Assembly (NCBI GenBank): GCA_965660945.1
Contig: CBFIBS010000002.1
Location: 186,001-250,000, forward strand
Source of the DNA: UBA7985 sp002711265
GTDB taxonomy: Bacteria > Pseudomonadota > Alphaproteobacteria > UBA7985
Length of the DNA: 64,000 nt
Direction of reading: 5' to 3'
Of this stretch, positions 61,789 through 64,000 are shown in pieces. The notes beneath the pieces are model-generated. The model saw only the letters and a list, made by a program, of their open reading frames with translations, was not told where the DNA came from and did no database searches. Within the stretch, counting starts at the first letter, position 1, and every line of letters starts with the position of its first letter. A program made the position numbers and the translations under genes.

Positions 61789-64000
61789 TCAGGCCCCTGT
61801 CCCGGCCACTGCAACGTCACAGCGGGCGCACAGGTGATCGGGGTGAGTGCTGACTTCCGGCAGCACCTGCCAGCAGCGCTGGCACTTCTCACCGGCCGCC
61901 AACTGCGGCGTCACCGCAACGCCGGCGATGTCCTCGACCCGCACGGCGTCGGCCGGTCCCTCACCGGTCTCGATCTTGACGCCGGAGACGATGGCCACTT
62001 CAGTGAAGTCGACGTCAGCCAGCGCAGCGGCCTTGTCGGGGGACAGGAACACACGCGGCGCGGCCTGCAGGCTCGAACCGATGGTTTTTTCCTGCCGCAT
62101 CGGTTCCAGCGCAGTGGTGATCACCCGGCGGACCGCAAAAACGTCGGCCCACTTGTCGGCGAGCGCTGCGTTCGACCACTGTACCGGGATTTCGGGGATC
62201 ACCCGCAGGTGGACTGAGTCGGTATCGACCAGCTTCTCCGGCAGATCGGCTTCGTCCTCGCGCCGGGTCAGCCAGGCTTCTTCGGCGGTAAAGCACAGGA
62301 TCGGCGCCAGCCACGCGGTCAGGCACGAGAAGCACTCGGCCAGCACGGTCCGGGCTGCGCGGGCGCGCAGGCTGTCGGGCGCGTCGCAGTAGAGCGCATC
62401 CTTGCGGATATCGAAGTAGAGCGCAGACAGGTCGACGGCGCAGAAGTTGTGCAGCTCGGTATACAGCCGGTGGAAGTCGTAGGCCTCCGCCGAAGTCCGT
62501 ACCAGCGCGTCCAGCTCGCTCAACCGGTGCAGCACCCAGCGTTCCAGCTCGGGCAGGTCGTCATAGGCAACGGCCTGCGAGGGTTGGAAATCGCCGAGGT
62601 TGCCGAGGATGAAGCGCAGCGAATTGCGGAAGCGGCGGTAGGCGTCGGCCGAATGCTTGAGGATCGCGGGGCCGATGCGCAGGTCATCGCTGTAGTCCGA
62701 CGCCACCACCCACAGGCGCAGGATATCGATGCCGAAATCCTTGGCGACGTCGTCCGGCGCGGTGACATTGCCCAGCGACTTGGACATCTTGTTACCCTTC
62801 TCATCGAGCACGAAGCCGTGGGTGAGAATGGCGTCATAGGGCGCGCGGCCACGGGTGCCGACCCCGACCAGCAGTGAGGAATGGAACCAGCCGCGATGCT
62901 GGTCCGAGCCTTCGAGATAGAGGTCGGCCGGCCACTTCAGCTCGGGGCGCTTTTCCAGCACAAAGCTATGGGTAGCCCCGCTGTCGAACCAGACCTCGAC
63001 CACGTCGCGGCCCTGCTCAAAATCGTCCGGGTCGTAGTCATTGCCCAGGAAGCGTGACGGCGGGCTGTTGAACCAGGCATCGCCGCCTTCGAGCTCATAG
63101 GCCTCGGCGATGCGTTCAATCACCTTCGGGTCACGCAGCGGCTGGCCGTCGGACTTGCGCACGAAAATCGGCAGCGGCACGCCCCAGACACGCTGTCGGG
63201 ATACGCACCAGTCCGGGCGGCTCTCGATCATCGAAGTGATGCGGTTGCGACCCTGCTCCGGCACGAAGCCGGTGTCGCCCAGCGCCTTGAGCGCGCCGGC
63301 GCGCAGGCCCTTCTCTTCCATCGAGATGAACCACTGCGCGGTATTGCGGAAGATCAGCGGCGCCTTGGACCGCCACGAATGGGGGTAGGAGTGCTCTAGC
63401 TTGCCTTTGGCGAGCAGGCCTCCGGCCTCGATCAGCGCGCGCAGGATCGGGCCAAGCGCGGTGCCATCCTTGCCCTTCTGGTCATAGACCGTCAGGCCAC
63501 AGAACAACGGTACGTGGTCATAGAAGGCGCCGTCTTCCGCCACCGTCATCGGCACTTCGACGCCGTGCTGGACCGTCGCCAGCTGCCAGTCATCAAAGCC
63601 GTGCCCCGGTGCGATGTGGACCAGCCCGGTTCCCTGCTCCGTGGTCACGTAGTCGCCATGGAACATGGGAACCGCGTGGTCGAAACCCTGCTCCGCCAGC
63701 GGGTGGGCGGCGATAACACCGGTCAGATCGACCTTCAGGTCTTCGCGGGTCCAGGCCTCGATCTTGGCCGAGGCAGCGGTCGCTTCAGCGGTTTCATCGG
63801 CGATGATCAGGCGTTCACCGACCTGCGCCAGCGAGCCTTCGGCGACGGCATCGACGCGGTATACGCCATAGGCAATGTCGTCGTGGAACGCCATGGCGCG
63901 GTTGCCGGGGATGGTCCAGGTGGTGGTGGTCCAGATCACCGCACTCGCCCCGACCAGCTCCGGTTGGGGCGCCGATTTGACCGGGAACTTGACCCAGATG
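61789..64000 (-). CDS. ileS: Isoleucyl-tRNA synthetase, C-terminal part (5' end outside window)
   Basis: The last 736 residues are visible; the frame stays open to the right edge. Present are the end of the connective-peptide/editing domain (WTTTTWTIPGNRAMAFHDDI, where T/N-rich editing site residues lie), the KMSKS motif in KGNKMSKSLGN, the anticodon-binding domain and a C-terminal zinc ribbon CQRCWQVLPEVSTHPDHLCARCD. The HIGH motif lies outside the window. It is the first gene of the ileS-lspA-DUF3035-M16-M16 series. Confidence 0.97.
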   Translation of the reverse strand, partial: IWVKFPVKSAPQPELVGASAVIWTTTTWTIPGNRAMAFHDDIAYGVYRVDAVAEGSLAQVGERLIIADETAEATAASAKIEAWTREDLKVDLTGVIAAHPLAEQGFDHAVPMFHGDYVTTEQGTGLVHIAPGHGFDDWQLATVQHGVEVPMTVAEDGAFYDHVPLFCGLTVYDQKGKDGTALGPILRALIEAGGLLAKGKLEHSYPHSWRSKAPLIFRNTAQWFISMEEKGLRAGALKALGDTGFVPEQGRNRITSMIESRPDWCVSRQRVWGVPLPIFVRKSDGQPLRDPKVIERIAEAYELEGGDAWFNSPPSRFLGNDYDPDDFEQGRDVVEVWFDSGATHSFVLEKRPELKWPADLYLEGSDQHRGWFHSSLLVGVGTRGRAPYDAILTHGFVLDEKGNKMSKSLGNVTAPDDVAKDFGIDILRLWVVASDYSDDLRIGPAILKHSADAYRRFRNSLRFILGNLGDFQPSQAVAYDDLPELERWVLHRLSELDALVRTSAEAYDFHRLYTELHNFCAVDLSALYFDIRKDALYCDAPDSLRARAARTVLAECFSCLTAWLAPILCFTAEEAWLTRREDEADLPEKLVDTDSVHLRVIPEIPVQWSNAALADKWADVFAVRRVITTALEPMRQEKTIGSSLQAAPRVFLSPDKAAALADVDFTEVAIVSGVKIETGEGPADAVRVEDIAGVAVTPQLAAGEKCQRCWQVLPEVSTHPDHLCARCDVAVAGTGA

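Overview
The window is chromosomal DNA from a GC-rich alphaproteobacterium, probably a marine or other salt-exposed heterotroph. The alphaproteobacterial assignment rests on GapR (DUF2312), DUF1244, DUF1178 and DUF4170 proteins, a cysG-DUF2849-sulfite reductase-DUF934 cluster, an sdhCDAB operon, an ALAS-type hemA and the order ileS-lspA-DUF3035-M16-M16. I cannot name a genus; an order such as Rhodospirillales (sensu lato) or a relative is an inference. Genes are dense. I see no insertion sequence, prophage or CRISPR array. Two tRNA genes lie in the window, tRNA-Arg(CCT) and tRNA-Val(GAC).

Left part (1-14.3 kb): a truncated M16 peptidase, a tandem-domain DUF4170 protein, YqgE, a DsbD-type reductase, a peroxiredoxin, Kdo transferase WaaA, PmbA, a prolyl iminopeptidase, tRNA-Arg, a VOC protein, an Old Yellow Enzyme diverging from a small membrane protein across a near-perfect palindrome, an alpha/beta hydrolase, a GNAT, a small orphan protein and an HU-like protein. 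At 14.4-19.1 kb lies an assimilatory sulfite reduction operon: a siroheme synthase with a clipped methyltransferase domain, DUF2849, sulfite reductase, a DUF934-rhodanese fusion and ferredoxin-NADP reductase. At 19.2-22.7 kb is sdhCDAB. It is followed by pyridoxal kinase, a glycosyltransferase, a GPH-family transporter and EttA.

Middle part (27.7-46 kb): a secreted protein of unknown function, a fasciclin protein, an 809-residue dimethylglycine/sarcosine dehydrogenase-type enzyme and a palindrome-rich intergenic region. Next comes a complete branched-chain-type ABC importer (livG-F-H-M-K order) preceded by an 8-oxoguanine-deaminase-type amidohydrolase, which suggests that the importer carries purines or related nitrogen compounds. 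After tRNA-Val come an N-formylglutamate amidohydrolase, a DauA-type D-amino acid dehydrogenase, a VOC-bicupin fusion, a GNAT, a short AT-rich transcript-like unit with a 12-codon ORF, a MATE pump and DusA.

Right part (46-64 kb): a serralysin-like metalloprotease with an unusual N-terminus, ribosomal protein L27 carrying a 140-residue extension with a helix-hairpin-helix-like end and no rplU beside it, betaine-aldehyde-type dehydrogenase, MsrP without an adjacent MsrQ, folD, yggT, hemA, a nitrilase-family amidase, DUF1178, a coupled cluster (formylglutamate amidohydrolase-DUF1244-GapR), an active/inactive M16 peptidase pair, a DUF3035 lipoprotein, lspA and the 3' part of ileS. The most interesting items are the extended L27, the DUF934-rhodanese fusion in a cysH-less sulfite operon, the truncated siroheme synthase, the stand-alone mini-transcript near 43.1-43.4 kb, the divergent OYE operator and the palindrome array at 31.9-32.3 kb.
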